Part shown: piece after piece, positions 1 through 9,431 of the stretch
How the letters are laid out: the number at the start of each line of letters is the position of its first letter
How positions within the stretch are numbered: position 1 is the stretch's first letter
DNA from: Ferrovaceae bacterium
Lineage (GTDB): Bacteria > Pseudomonadota > Gammaproteobacteria > Burkholderiales > Ferrovaceae
NCBI GenBank assembly: GCA_027449685.1
Contig: DAIDLC010000011.1
Span: 1 to 54,081 of the forward strand
Reading direction: 5' to 3'
Length of the DNA: 54,081 bases
The notes under the pieces: model-generated
The model's database searches: none
Seen by the model: the letters and a program-made list of their open reading frames with translations, nothing else
What the model was told of the DNA's origin: nothing
Translations under genes and position numbers: made by a program

Positions 1-396
<396 letters not shown>

Positions 397-512
397 AATC
401 TCTGTTTGCCCCTCTCAGGGCTCCACTCAAAAAAATCCTTTGACGGATATTCCTTCCGTGGATACTACGTTTATTTCTTCTCCCGTAGCACCCACACCTA
501 TCGATTAACTTA

Positions 513-526
513 TTTTTAAAGAACAA
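513..526 (-). promoter_or_regulatory. boxA-like antitermination signal in the rRNA leader
   Basis: On the minus strand TTGTTCTTTAAAAA lies between the tRNA-fMet gene and the 16S gene. It resembles the rrn boxA (TGCTCTTTAACA type) bound by NusB/NusE, which keeps polymerase processive through rRNA genes. Position and core match; this is a call by resemblance only. Confidence 0.5.
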
Positions 527-533
527 ACACATC

Positions 534-610
<77 letters not shown>

Positions 611-630
611 TCCGCTGTGTGAAGTCCGCC

Positions 631-659
631 ACTATAGGGGTGTTTTTAGTCGCTGTCAA
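631..659 (-). promoter_or_regulatory. sigma-70 promoter for tRNA-fMet / rRNA operon
   Basis: On the minus strand: a perfect -35 TTGACA (654-659), 17-bp spacer, and -10 TATAGT (631-636). The start would be about 10-15 nt upstream of the mature tRNA. The -35 box overlaps the last sense codons of aceK (Ser-Asp just before its stop), so the stable-RNA promoter is embedded in the neighbouring gene's end. A GC-rich stretch follows the -10, as at stringently controlled promoters. Confidence 0.8.
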
Positions 660-2508
660 ATGAAAATCTTCCAAGAAAGCGTTTGCGGGTGACCACGTGA
701 CCTTGCAATTGGCTTGAAAACCCTTCTGGAACAACATGTTTGACCACACGCTGCAGGCCACTGACGCCCTCTTTGAAAATTTCCTGAAAGCGTTGCGCTT
801 GCGGGTAAGGAATCACATCACCCACCTTTCCTGCTGCGATCTGCCGTTGTACCTGCTGCCACCAGGTGTAATCCAGCAAATCCGCATGGTAGGCCATGAA
901 GGTTTTGCGAATGCGCGGGTTGATCAACAGAAAATGGGCAAATTCTTCGGGAAAGACGTCATTTGGGTTGACCGAGTACCAGGGTTCTGCGGCCAATTCG
1001 TCTTCTTCGTGGCGTGGGGGCGGAATTTTTCTGAACTGGCAGTGCGTGAGATAATCGATTTCATCGTAGTCGTAGAACACCACCCGCCCAAAACGGGTGA
1101 CACCAAAATTCTTGAAGAGCAGATCTCCGGCAAATATATTCACGGCAGCCAGTTCCTTCAGCGCATTACCGAACTCGATGATGGCCCGCTCCATCTGCAT
1201 ATCGTTGGCCCGGTCCATGTACAGATTGAGCGGTACCAGGCGTCGCTCGATATATAAATGACGCACCAGCACCGTATGTTCTGATTCCTCGATGGAAGAG
1301 GGCGCCAAGGTGCGCAATTCCTGCAGCAACTCCTGGGTGAACCGGGCTTTCGGAAACGGTACGTCGGAGTATTCCAGCGTGTCTGCCATGCGCCCTACCC
1401 GATCATGATGCTTGACCAATTGATATTTCTGCATGACCTGATCACGATTGATCTGCTTGGGCGGGGCGATCACATCCTTGATGATCTTGAATACATAAGG
1501 ATAGGAGGGCAGGGTAAATACCGCCATGACCAAGCCGCGAATTCCCGGCGCGATGATGAACTCATCACTGGAATGCTTGAGATGGTGAAGAAAATCCCGA
1601 TAAAAAAGCGTCTTTCCCTGTTTGTAGAGCCCCAAGATGCTATACAGCTCGGACTTGGCTTTTTCTGGCAACATGCTGTGCAGAAAGTTGACATAGGCCG
1701 ATGGCACTTCCATGTCCACCATGAAATAGGCCCGACTGGAATTGACCAGAATGGCCAATTGCTCCCGCGTCAGCAGCAAAGCATCAACGGCCAATTTTCC
1801 TGTGGCTTCGTGCATGATGGCCACCACAAAAGGATACTGCTGGCCCCCATTGATCATCTTGCCCACGATGTAGGCAGAGGTGTTGCGGTAAAAGACCCCA
1901 CTGAGCACCTGAATTTGGTGGTTGGCTTCCAGCACCAGGGGATAGGGTAGCTGCATGCGCCAAATCCGCAACACGCGCCGGATATCGCGGCGCAGGTTGG
2001 CAAAGGGACGTTTGAATCCTTTGTCCGCAATGACGCTTTGCAAGGTTTTTCGCAAACCATCCCGCAAGGGATAGTAACTGATATAGGCTGGTGGCTCGGA
2101 ATCGATATGCTCGGTAGAGACCCCGGGGCGCACAAAAATGAAGGCGTTATGGTAATACGCGCGATGCAGAATCTGGCAGCAGACGGAATTGAAAAAACTT
2201 TCGGCCAGTTCGGGCTGTTTGTGGGCAGTGAGCAGCAGGATATATTCCTGTTTGATCTTCAGCCAGACTTCGTCGGCCAGGGTATCTGCTGAAAACTCAT
2301 GCACCAGCCGATAGACCGCTTCGTTGACGCGTTGATCATAAAAGCTGATGCGCTCGGTGGCTACCTGCTGTAGCGCCTGCCAATCTCCATCATCAAATAA
2401 TCTGGAGGCATTCTGACTGGCCTCACGAAACAGACGGTAGTGTCGATTGAAGCCTTCCAGCAGTGCTTGGGCCACTTGTTGGGCGCGGTTTTGGGAAGTC
2501 TGATCCAT
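646..2508 (-). CDS. aceK: Isocitrate dehydrogenase kinase/phosphatase
   Basis: 620 residues, family-typical length (about 580-620). AceK phosphorylates and dephosphorylates isocitrate dehydrogenase in the cytoplasm, setting the split between the TCA cycle and the glyoxylate shunt, so it suggests growth on C2 compounds such as ethanol or acetate. The N-terminal regulatory part and the C-terminal kinase-like half are collinear with the family; the glycine-rich ATP loop region near VAPGIRGLVM and the later NIFAGDLLFKNFGV and YDYDEIDY segments are recognisable. aceA and aceB are not in the window. The ATG start has only a weak ribosome site. The last codons contain the -35 box of the rRNA promoter. 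Confidence 0.95.
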   Translation of the reverse strand: MDQTSQNRAQQVAQALLEGFNRHYRLFREASQNASRLFDDGDWQALQQVATERISFYDQRVNEAVYRLVHEFSADTLADEVWLKIKQEYILLLTAHKQPELAESFFNSVCCQILHRAYYHNAFIFVRPGVSTEHIDSEPPAYISYYPLRDGLRKTLQSVIADKGFKRPFANLRRDIRRVLRIWRMQLPYPLVLEANHQIQVLSGVFYRNTSAYIVGKMINGGQQYPFVVAIMHEATGKLAVDALLLTREQLAILVNSSRAYFMVDMEVPSAYVNFLHSMLPEKAKSELYSILGLYKQGKTLFYRDFLHHLKHSSDEFIIAPGIRGLVMAVFTLPSYPYVFKIIKDVIAPPKQINRDQVMQKYQLVKHHDRVGRMADTLEYSDVPFPKARFTQELLQELRTLAPSSIEESEHTVLVRHLYIERRLVPLNLYMDRANDMQMERAIIEFGNALKELAAVNIFAGDLLFKNFGVTRFGRVVFYDYDEIDYLTHCQFRKIPPPRHEEDELAAEPWYSVNPNDVFPEEFAHFLLINPRIRKTFMAYHADLLDYTWWQQVQRQIAAGKVGDVIPYPQAQRFQEIFKEGVSGLQRVVKHVVPEGFSSQLQGHVVTRKRFLGRFSFDSD

Positions 2509-2582
2509 TCCGTTGGTTCCCTGTTTGGCGGGGTGCAGTCAACCATGGTGCCCACACAGCGGGGCCCCATGTCATTCTCGGG

Positions 2583-3014
2583 TTAACGCAGAAGCAGCAG
2601 TTGCACAATGGCATCCGCCTCCATCCACAGCAAGGCATTTTGTTCGAACCGAGTGCCTAGATTCAAGGACTGATCCCGGGAAATTCCCAAGATCAGCAGA
2701 CAGGGTTCGCCGGCACACCCACCCTCGGAGTCTTCACCCATGCCATGCAGAAACGCATACCCCATCGTTTCCACAGCTTGGATCAGGGCCTGCTGCGCCG
2801 CCGCATTCTCGTCCTGAGAACGCGGCTCACTGCGCGGGTTGTAGGCACTGATGAAACAAGCACTCGAAACGGCATAGCGTTGGTACACCCCGAGTAACTC
2901 TGGTGAGGGAAATCCCGGTTTCAATAGAAAATCATTTTGCCCTGCAACAGATACACGATAGTCGCTATGTTGATAAATGGCCAGCAACTGGGGATCGATT
3001 TGAGTGGCGCACAT
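2583..3014 (-). CDS. DUF3293 family protein
   Basis: 143 residues, small soluble protein of unknown function. The segment ISAYNPRSEPRSQDENAAA matches the conserved core of DUF3293 (SA-x-NP-x-S, then an N-x-x-A helix). ATG is preceded by AAGGAG at a good distance. It is transcribed in the same direction as aceK, 74 bp upstream, so the two may share a transcript. No signal peptide or membrane segment. No functional assignment is possible from sequence. Confidence 0.8.
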   Translation of the reverse strand: MCATQIDPQLLAIYQHSDYRVSVAGQNDFLLKPGFPSPELLGVYQRYAVSSACFISAYNPRSEPRSQDENAAAQQALIQAVETMGYAFLHGMGEDSEGGCAGEPCLLILGISRDQSLNLGTRFEQNALLWMEADAIVQLLLLR

Positions 3015-3104
3015 GCCCGACTCCTTTTTGATTACAAATTTCAGGATTGTAAGATGGAAACAGTCTGGATAGTCTACCTGAACTTTTTTTAGTGGAGACC
3101 AGCC

Positions 3105-3836
3105 ATGCCCTTTCGCGCCCTTCTCCTGGAGGACGACCCTGCACTTGTTGGACGGTTACGACCCACTCTGGAGAACGACGGTTTTAAAATGTTTTACTGT
3201 GACTCCATCGTCAAGGCGAAAAGATTATTGAATCAAATGCCGTTTCAACTCGCCTTCGTAACGCGGGATTTGAAGGAAGAGGATGGCCTGGATTTCATCC
3301 TGCATGCGCGCGCCCATTTTCCAGGGCTTGGCCTCATCATGCTCAGCACGCAGGGCAAGGAAGATTGTCTGGTGGGCCTGCAGTCGGGAGCAGACGACTG
3401 TCTTTCCAAACCACCCGACCCGAAGGAATTGATCGTACGGGCCAAGCGGCTGATTCAACGTCTTTCCCAGCATGCCCAGCATTCGATGCGAGATCTTCTG
3501 GCCTTTGACGAATTCACTCTGGATCCTTTGACGCGCGAAGTCGCTCATCGCGGCAACGAGAGCATCCCATTGACCGGCAGGGATTTTGACGTTTTGCATT
3601 GTCTGGCCCGCTCCAACAATAAACTTCTCACCCGAAAATTCCTGCTCGAATCCATTCACGATCGGGATATTCACATCACCGAACGCACCATCGATAACGT
3701 GGTCTTCAATATTCGCAAGAAACTGCGCCAATTTTCGGAAGCAGAATTGGTAAAAACCCGTTGGGGAAAAGGGTATATGTTCGTGGCCATCGTCACAGCC
3801 ATTCAACGACCAGAGCCCCTACCCTGGCTACCCTGA
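3105..3836 (+). CDS. OmpR/PhoB-type response regulator (orphan)
   Basis: 243 residues. An N-terminal receiver (about 1-120) has acidic pair E9-D10-D11, likely phosphoacceptor D55 in the strand FVTRDL, and the conserved Lys in LSKPPDP. A C-terminal winged-helix DNA-binding domain (about 140-235) shows LTGRDFDVLHCLARSNNKL and the recognition-helix pattern ERTIDNVVFNIRKKL. The residue before D55 is Arg rather than the usual hydrophobic or Asp, so the active-site surroundings are a little unusual. No histidine kinase is adjacent. It diverges from the DUF3293 gene across 90 bp. Target genes are unknown. Confidence 0.88.
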   Translation: MPFRALLLEDDPALVGRLRPTLENDGFKMFYCDSIVKAKRLLNQMPFQLAFVTRDLKEEDGLDFILHARAHFPGLGLIMLSTQGKEDCLVGLQSGADDCLSKPPDPKELIVRAKRLIQRLSQHAQHSMRDLLAFDEFTLDPLTREVAHRGNESIPLTGRDFDVLHCLARSNNKLLTRKFLLESIHDRDIHITERTIDNVVFNIRKKLRQFSEAELVKTRWGKGYMFVAIVTAIQRPEPLPWLP

Positions 3837-4003
3837 CACAGGTGCCATCGAACAGTCCCCCCCAATGGGCTCCCCCGTTGCGGGGATCCCTCGCTCTCCA
3901 AAGCGGTAGATCCTTGGGTTTTTGGGCGTAGTCCGAGAATTGTCAGAGCGCTTCATGATAAAAATGACGAACCAAGTCTTTTCCCTTCACCGAGGCAAAC
4001 ACC

Positions 4004-4327
4004 ATGAACCCCACAACGCTTTCTGCCCCCACCGATGAGGAAGGTTATCTGATCGAACCCAACCACTGGACGGAATCGATCGCCAGGGAACTTGCCGCAG
4101 CCGAACAGATCGAACTCACGGATATGCACTGGGACGTGTTATATTTCATGCGGGCGTTCTATGCGGACCATCAGGTTGCCCCTGATGCTCGGTTCGTGAT
4201 TCGCCATCTGTCGGAAACCCGCGGAGAAGATCGTAATGCCTTGTTTCGATTATTTCCCTATGGATATGTGAAGCAAGCCTGTAAAATTGCCGGAATGAAA
4301 AGGCCACGCGCATGGAGCACCGGTTGA
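4004..4327 (+). CDS. DsrC/TusE-family sulfur-carrier-like protein, last Cys replaced
   Basis: 107 residues. The fold signature is clear: DEEGYLIEPNHWTESIARELA at the N-terminus and FRLFPYGYVKQACKIAGM at the C-terminus. Family members carry sulfur on the penultimate Cys of a flexible C-terminal arm; TusE uses it in tRNA 2-thiolation and DsrC in sulfite reduction or sulfur oxidation. Here the upstream Cys (in KQACK) is kept, but the position 11 residues later, normally the sulfur-carrying Cys, is Trp in RPRAWSTG. The usual sulfur-relay chemistry is therefore doubtful. ATG with GAGG upstream. The next gene overlaps its end by 16 bp. Confidence 0.85.
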   Translation: MNPTTLSAPTDEEGYLIEPNHWTESIARELAAAEQIELTDMHWDVLYFMRAFYADHQVAPDARFVIRHLSETRGEDRNALFRLFPYGYVKQACKIAGMKRPRAWSTG

Positions 4328-4806
4328 GTTTTGGCACCCAATCCGTTTTTTTTCTCATCCTGAGCGGGACGTTGTTATTCCCCCCTCTGGCGAGTGCCGC
4401 GCTGGGCGGGAGTGATCAGCACTTAGCCCTCGAGGGCGCTCTTCAGCCATCGGCATCCTCTCGTGTCCTGGCCGCTCAAATCCCCACCGGCGTGCGCGCA
4501 CAAACCCTGATCACACCCCAGGGGGTTACGGTTACCCAGTGGTCAGCCCAAGGCACCGTGTTTGCCCTCAGTTGGCAAGGCCCCATGATCCCTGATCTCT
4601 CGGTCATTCTGGGCTCCTCCTTTCCCAGCTATAGTGCGGCACTCCGAGCACGTCCCCGTCAAGGCTTGAATGCCCCCCTGCGATTACAGTCCGCAGGGCT
4701 GGTGGCGCATACCATCGGACACATGGGCGCTTATTCCGGCTGGGCCTATCTTCCTGCGCTGGTACCCCAAGGCCTTAACCTGACCACCCTCGGCATCGAG
4801 CCCTGA
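4312..4806 (+). CDS. DUF2844 family exported protein
   Basis: 164 residues with an N-terminal signal peptide (hydrophobic about 10-29, cleavage near ASAALGG). The sequence fits DUF2844, which in betaproteobacteria is typically found next to DUF3443, as here. The motif VTQWSAQGTVFALSWQGPM resembles the family's conserved core. It starts inside the end of the DsrC-like gene (translational coupling likely) and ends 10 bp before the DUF3443 gene. Function unknown; it is presumably periplasmic and works with the DUF3443 lipoprotein. Confidence 0.8.
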   Translation: MEHRLSFGTQSVFFLILSGTLLFPPLASAALGGSDQHLALEGALQPSASSRVLAAQIPTGVRAQTLITPQGVTVTQWSAQGTVFALSWQGPMIPDLSVILGSSFPSYSAALRARPRQGLNAPLRLQSAGLVAHTIGHMGAYSGWAYLPALVPQGLNLTTLGIEP

Positions 4807-4816
4807 CCCCCTCATC

Positions 4817-6142
4817 ATGAAGAACATTTCCGTTGCGCTGCTCCTCCCTCTGTCCTGCCTACTTTTACTCTCCGGGTGTGGCGGTGGGGGTGCAGATGTG
4901 GGCTTCATGGGCTACTCCGGTGGCTACACGTCCGCAACGACAGGCAATTACGGCGGGAGCACCAGCACGCTGCCCAACGGCTCCAACGCCACAGCCACCT
5001 TCTCCCAAACCTTGCCCGTCACCAACACCCAGGGGGCTCCCAGCAACCAGGTGAATGTCACCATCGAGCAAAACCCAGCCGCCAGCGCGTTGGGCGCCTA
5101 CAGTACCAACACCCCCTTCGTCACTATCAATCTGTGTAACGCCAGTACGCAACCGGCGGTTTGTCAAACCATCGATCACGTGCTGGTGGATACCGGATCG
5201 TATGGACTACGTCTGCTGGCCAGTGCCGTCAACACGAATCTAAACCTCCCTGCCATTCAAAATGGACCGCTGGTAGCTGAATGTGCCACCTTTGTCAGCG
5301 GCTTCATGTGGGGCAGTGTGTATACGGCAAGCCTGCAAATGAACGGTGAACTGGCCAAGAATGTGTCCGTTCAACTGGTGGCTGATTCGGCTCTCCCCTC
5401 TGCTCCCGCTTCCTGCACAGGCACAGGCACGGACATCGGCAATCTGGCCAGCATTGGGGGCAACGGTATACTGGGTGTCGGCCCCCTGATTCAGGATCAG
5501 GGGTATTACTACACCTGTAGTGCCGGAAGTTGTACGTCTACCAATCTCCCGCTTTCCAGTCAGGTGAGCAACCCGGTAGCCTTTTTTTCTTTGGACAATA
5601 ATGGCGTGTTGTTACAATTTCCAGCCATTCCCGTGAGCGGGCAATCCAGCGTGACCGGCACGCTCACCTTTGGCCTCAATACCCAGACCAACAACAGCCT
5701 GGCAGGTTTCAGCATTATTCCCTCGGATCTCTCCACCTACTTCACCGCCACCATCGCAGGCCAGGCCTATCCCCAATCCTTTATCGACAGTGGATCGGTG
5801 TACAACTACATCACTCTGCCGGGCCTCACGCTCAACGCTAACGGTGATTATGCACCGGGCTCTTACACCACCTACCCTGCCACCCTCTCCTCCAATACCG
5901 CTACTCCCACCAACCCCAACCCTCTGCCTGTGGAATTTGGCGTATTGGATAGCACTCTTCTCGATTTTACTGCCAACGCCGCCTTCAACGATGTGGTAGA
6001 CCCGGGCTCCAGTGGCTCGGCTGATTTCGGCATGTCCTTTTTTTATGGTAAGACCATCGGTTTTGCACTCGTCGGAAGTACCCTGCCCCAGGGAACAGGT
6101 CCTTTTTACGCTCTTCAGTGCACCAGTAGCAATTGCCTGTAA
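4817..6142 (+). CDS. DUF3443 family lipoprotein, aspartic-protease-like
   Basis: 441 residues. A lipobox LSGC (Cys21) predicts a lipoprotein, followed by a Gly-rich linker. Two motifs typical of bilobed pepsin-like proteases are visible: VDTGS (about 124-128) and IDSGS (about 323-327), each with the expected hydrophobic lead-in. GNGILGVGP (about 215-223) resembles the pepsin DGILGLG strand, and FGMSFFYGKTIGFAL near the C-terminus resembles the pepsin Gly-x2-Phe/Leu...VGFA segment. Recognised as DUF3443 from its pairing with DUF2844; the protease reading is my inference. Several Cys pairs suggest disulfides in the periplasm. Confidence 0.82.
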   Translation: MKNISVALLLPLSCLLLLSGCGGGGADVGFMGYSGGYTSATTGNYGGSTSTLPNGSNATATFSQTLPVTNTQGAPSNQVNVTIEQNPAASALGAYSTNTPFVTINLCNASTQPAVCQTIDHVLVDTGSYGLRLLASAVNTNLNLPAIQNGPLVAECATFVSGFMWGSVYTASLQMNGELAKNVSVQLVADSALPSAPASCTGTGTDIGNLASIGGNGILGVGPLIQDQGYYYTCSAGSCTSTNLPLSSQVSNPVAFFSLDNNGVLLQFPAIPVSGQSSVTGTLTFGLNTQTNNSLAGFSIIPSDLSTYFTATIAGQAYPQSFIDSGSVYNYITLPGLTLNANGDYAPGSYTTYPATLSSNTATPTNPNPLPVEFGVLDSTLLDFTANAAFNDVVDPGSSGSADFGMSFFYGKTIGFALVGSTLPQGTGPFYALQCTSSNCL

Positions 6143-6236
6143 CACGCTTGGCGAGTCCTCTCAATCCACAGAAGCGCAAACCAGAAACAACAGATCATCC
6201 AATGGCCTGACCCCCTTGCCAAGGCCCTTGTACCGC

Positions 6237-6253
6237 TGTGCCAAAATGATACA
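6237..6253 (+). promoter_or_regulatory. Upstream activator site copy (TGTnCCAAAnTGnnACA)
   Basis: TGTGCCAAAATGATACA. It matches all 13 fixed positions shared with sites at 15842, 13301 and 24188. It lies 103 bp upstream of a GG-N10-GC element before the chemoreceptor gene. Inferred binding site for the AcoR-like activator encoded at 20111-22102. The rest of the 312-bp gap between 6142 and 6455 shows no gene. Confidence 0.6.
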
Positions 6254-6355
6254 GAAGCAACACGCCTGTATCGGCTGTATGCGTATTGGGTCAGTCAACT
6301 CGCACTTATAACCAATTGAATTATTTAAAGTCTAAACTATTTTCAGAGGCCTTCC

Positions 6356-6371
6356 TGGTTAACTTTTGGCA
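6356..6371 (+). promoter_or_regulatory. Possible sigma-54 promoter of the chemoreceptor gene
   Basis: TGGTTAACTTTTGGCA has the essential GG (6357-6358) and GC (6369-6370) ten bases apart, but the -24 box is otherwise poor. It gains support from the matching activator site at the same distance seen at the alcohol dehydrogenase promoter (103 bp). It overlaps a sigma-28-like element, and I cannot decide between them. Confidence 0.4.
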
Positions 6372-6385
6372 ATTCCGGTCGATAA
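6359..6385 (+). promoter_or_regulatory. Alternative sigma-28 (flagellar/chemotaxis) promoter
   Basis: TTAA, 15 bases, then GTCGATAA: one mismatch in each half from the sigma-28 pattern TAAA-N15-GCCGATAA. It lies 70 bp before the chemoreceptor start, a gene class often read by this sigma factor. It overlaps the sigma-54 candidate. Confidence 0.35.
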
Positions 6386-6454
6386 AACAGAGTAGGTTCA
6401 TCTGTGGCACGTGTGTTGCTGCAGTGCGCACAAAGTAATCTTCCGGAGGTCAGC

Positions 6455-8251
6455 ATGAATGGTTGGCGGGATTGGTATGAACGGATTGAAATCCTCTTCT
6501 GGGATTCACTGACCAAAAAACTCTCTGCCTTTGCGGTGGTCTTTTTAGTTCAATTGGCGGGACTGTTCCTGCTGCTTTGGCAAAACCGTCGCATGGAGGC
6601 TCTACTGGTCGGGGCATCACTCACCCCAGCCAGCCAGCAGGGCCTGCAACAAACCATGGCAACCACCCAACTGGGCATGCTGGGATTGACTCTAATGTCT
6701 CTGGTTTGCACGGTCTTCATCATTTGGTATTTGCGTCATCTGATCGTCAAGCCCGTCAACCGCATCGTTGCCTTGCTCCAGGAAATGGGCAAGGGGGAAG
6801 GAGACCTGACGCGTAATCTTCCGCTGTCCACGCACGATGAAATTCGGGTCTTGTCGGAGGCCTTCAACCAATTCCTGTTCAAATTGCGTGAAATCATCCG
6901 TTGTATCCGGCGCCAAGGGGTCAACATCGCCGCCGAGTCGGCCCGCGTCAGTCACCTGATTGACAATACGGCAAAAGTTTCCTCTCACCAGGACACGTTG
7001 ACCCAGTCGGTTTTTGATGCCAGTGAAAACGCCACACAGGTGATTCAACAGGTGGATGATCATACCCACAGCATTGCCAGTGCCATGGCCTCCAACCTGG
7101 AAAAATCCCGGCACTCCGAACTGGAAATGCAGCACGCCTCCTCCCAAATCGATACCATCGGGCAGCTATTGGAGCGTTTCATCCTCAAGGTGGAGGAACT
7201 CAAAACCAGCTCCAGTAGTATCCGCGATATCGTCCAACTGATCAGGGAAGTATCGGATCAAACCAACTTGCTGGCGCTGAATGCCGCCATCGAGGCTGCC
7301 CGGGCGGGGGATGCGGGACGTGGCTTTGCCGTAGTGGCGGATGAAGTTCGTCGCCTGGCAGAACGGGTGCATGAGGCCACAGAAGAAATTTCTCACAGCA
7401 TCAACACCGTGACGCATCTGGTGGAGGAGACCACCGTGGAAAGTCGCAGCATTCACGATGCACAGGCAACCGCTCAGAACCTGATCCACTCCGCCTCCAA
7501 ACTCTTCATGGAAATGGTTCATGATTTTGAAGCAGCAGACAACCAATTAAGCCACATTTCCAATGCCACCAACGAAATCAGCCAGGCCAACAGTCAAACC
7601 CACGCCCATGTCACCGAAATCCGGCAGATGGCGGTGCAGATCAACACCAGCATGACCGAATCGTTGAACAACTCCAATCACCTGCGTCTTTCCACCGAAA
7701 AAATCCAGGAGATGGTGGCGCAATTTCGCATCGGAGCCGGAAATTTCGATTTCAACCTGGATTTGGTCAAGTCCTATCGCGACCGGTTGCAGGGGATGAT
7801 CGCGCAAATGGCGCAACAGGGGCTCTCCGTGTTCGACCGGGAATATCGCCCTATCCCCAACACCAAACCGCAAAAATACAGCACGCGCTATGATCGGGAT
7901 TTTGAACGACACATCCAGCCCGTCATCGACGAGCTGCTGCAACAGGCCAAGGGCGCCACGTTCGCCCTCTGTGTGGATGTCAATGGTTATGGACCCACGC
8001 ATAACAGCAAGTACTCCCAGCCTTTGACAGGCCATGCGGAGCAGGATCTGACGCATAGCCGGGACAAGCGGATCTTTAATGACCCCACAGGATTTCGTGC
8101 CGCACAAAGCACGCAACCCTGTCTGCTGCAGACCTACATGCGCGACACCGGAGAAATTTTGAGTGATCTGTCCATGCCCATCGAGGTGCAGGGTCAGCAT
8201 TGGGGGGCCTTACGGGTTGGGTTCGTTCCGGAAAGCCTGATTGCAGAATGA
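6455..8251 (+). CDS. Methyl-accepting chemotaxis protein with C-terminal sensory domain
   Basis: 598 residues from the ATG at 6455, chosen because GGAGGT lies 5 bases upstream; an in-frame ATG 51 bp earlier lacks a site. Two membrane segments (about 20-41 and 70-92) enclose only a short periplasmic loop. HAMP follows (about 93-150), then the signalling domain with the tip [21 protein letters not shown]. After it comes an extra C-terminal domain of about 150 residues ([10 protein letters not shown]... to GALRVGF), with [17 protein letters not shown] and [11 protein letters not shown], seen in a subset of receptors as a cytoplasmic Cache-like sensor. With little periplasmic domain, it probably senses an internal or membrane signal. 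Confidence 0.92.
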   Translation: MNGWRDWYERIEILFWDSLTKKLSAFAVVFLVQLAGLFLLLWQNRRMEALLVGASLTPASQQGLQQTMATTQLGMLGLTLMSLVCTVFIIWYLRHLIVKPVNRIVALLQEMGKGEGDLTRNLPLSTHDEIRVLSEAFNQFLFKLREIIRCIRRQGVNIAAESARVSHLIDNTAKVSSHQDTLTQSVFDASENATQVIQQVDDHTHSIASAMASNLEKSRHSELEMQHASSQIDTIGQLLERFILKVEELKTSSSSIRDIVQLIREVSDQTNLLALNAAIEAARAGDAGRGFAVVADEVRRLAERVHEATEEISHSINTVTHLVEETTVESRSIHDAQATAQNLIHSASKLFMEMVHDFEAADNQLSHISNATNEISQANSQTHAHVTEIRQMAVQINTSMTESLNNSNHLRLSTEKIQEMVAQFRIGAGNFDFNLDLVKSYRDRLQGMIAQMAQQGLSVFDREYRPIPNTKPQKYSTRYDRDFERHIQPVIDELLQQAKGATFALCVDVNGYGPTHNSKYSQPLTGHAEQDLTHSRDKRIFNDPTGFRAAQSTQPCLLQTYMRDTGEILSDLSMPIEVQGQHWGALRVGFVPESLIAE

Positions 8252-8321
8252 CCGCTCGGATATTGCGCATCCGGGGTTGAGCATCCTGGGATCTTGCGCA
8301 GCGCCCTGCCCAGCCTAGCGT

Positions 8322-9320
8322 TCAAGCGCTCAGATGGGCCGTAATGCCTTGCGGTGTGACGAAAATAGCCTGCTCGCCGCCTGCTGCCCGCAACAAGTCC
8401 CGTCGTTGGGCTTCGGGCACCATCAACAGCGCCGTGGATAGTCCGTCGGCGATCATCCCGGAGCGTGCAACCACCGATACCCCCTGCAACGCGGGCGCAG
8501 TCATCCCGGTACGCGTGTCGAAAATATGGGTAAAGCGTCCGGCGGGATCGAGCACGGTGCCATAGCCCCCCGAAGTGGCCACACACCGATCCACCACTTC
8601 GATGGTGTCCAGCGCTTCGTCGGGGTTGGCGGGATTGGCCAGCGCCAGGCGCCAGGCTGTGCCATCGGGTTTGTGGGAGAGCGCCAGGGGTTCCCCCATA
8701 TCCACCAACATGCGGTCAAACCCATAGGCGCGCAAGACCTCGGCCACGCGATCGGTGATATAACCCTGCGCCCCACCATTGAGTGTCAAACCCATGCCGG
8801 GCTGCTGCAGACGGATATGACCCTGCTCGGAATCGACCCTGACGGCCTGCCAGTTCACCAAGCTCAAGGCCGCTTCCCGGGCTGCAGGGGAAGGACCGGC
8901 CGGGTCTGCATGGGGTTGACTGAAATGATTCTGATACAAGGTCCACAGAGGCTGCACCGTGGGGTCGTAGACGCCATTGCTCAAGCGCGCCAGATGCAGG
9001 GCGCGCTGCAACAGGCGGATCAAATCGGGCGGGGCGCCATGGAGTTCACCGTCTCGATTGAGCCGCGACAAGGCACTGTCCCTGCGCTGCAAGCTAAACA
9101 CAGACTCCAGACGCGCCAATTCTGCCAAAGCTGCATGAATAGCTGCCTGCGCGCGCCCCTCCTGCTGATGATAGAGCCGAATGGTGGCGGGCGCACCCAA
9201 AGCCTGGCCCTCCCACAGGGCCATCTGCACTGAAGGCCGCGTCCAGTGGGCCGTGAGTGGAATCCCTACCCCCAGGGCCATCAGGGTTAAAAACCGACGA
9301 CGTTGCAGAATCAATGCCAC
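8322..9320 (-). CDS. apbE: FAD:protein FMN transferase (ApbE)
   Basis: 332 residues. ApbE covalently attaches FMN from FAD to Thr/Ser of exported flavoproteins. Visible family features: LESVFSLQRRDSALSRLNR, GVYDPTVQPLW, TLNGGAQGYITDRVAE, LVDMGEPLAL (usually G-E-x-x in the FAD site) and the metal site IADGLSTALLMV. The N-terminus has RRRFLTLMALG, a Tat-like or lipoprotein-type export signal; the enzyme acts in the periplasm. It lies 111 bp downstream of the NosR-like gene on the same strand, and NosR-type FMN domains are classical ApbE substrates, so the pair is coherent. Confidence 0.93.
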   Translation of the reverse strand: MALILQRRRFLTLMALGVGIPLTAHWTRPSVQMALWEGQALGAPATIRLYHQQEGRAQAAIHAALAELARLESVFSLQRRDSALSRLNRDGELHGAPPDLIRLLQRALHLARLSNGVYDPTVQPLWTLYQNHFSQPHADPAGPSPAAREAALSLVNWQAVRVDSEQGHIRLQQPGMGLTLNGGAQGYITDRVAEVLRAYGFDRMLVDMGEPLALSHKPDGTAWRLALANPANPDEALDTIEVVDRCVATSGGYGTVLDPAGRFTHIFDTRTGMTAPALQGVSVVARSGMIADGLSTALLMVPEAQRRDLLRAAGGEQAIFVTPQGITAHLSA

Positions 9321-9431
9321 GATAACACTCCTTGAGCAGATTGCAATTGAGCGTGGTAATTGGCCCTTCCGACCGCAAGGCGCCCAGAAGAAACACAGGG
9401 AGATCGATTGCGTTTCTTGAGAGGGACAGCG

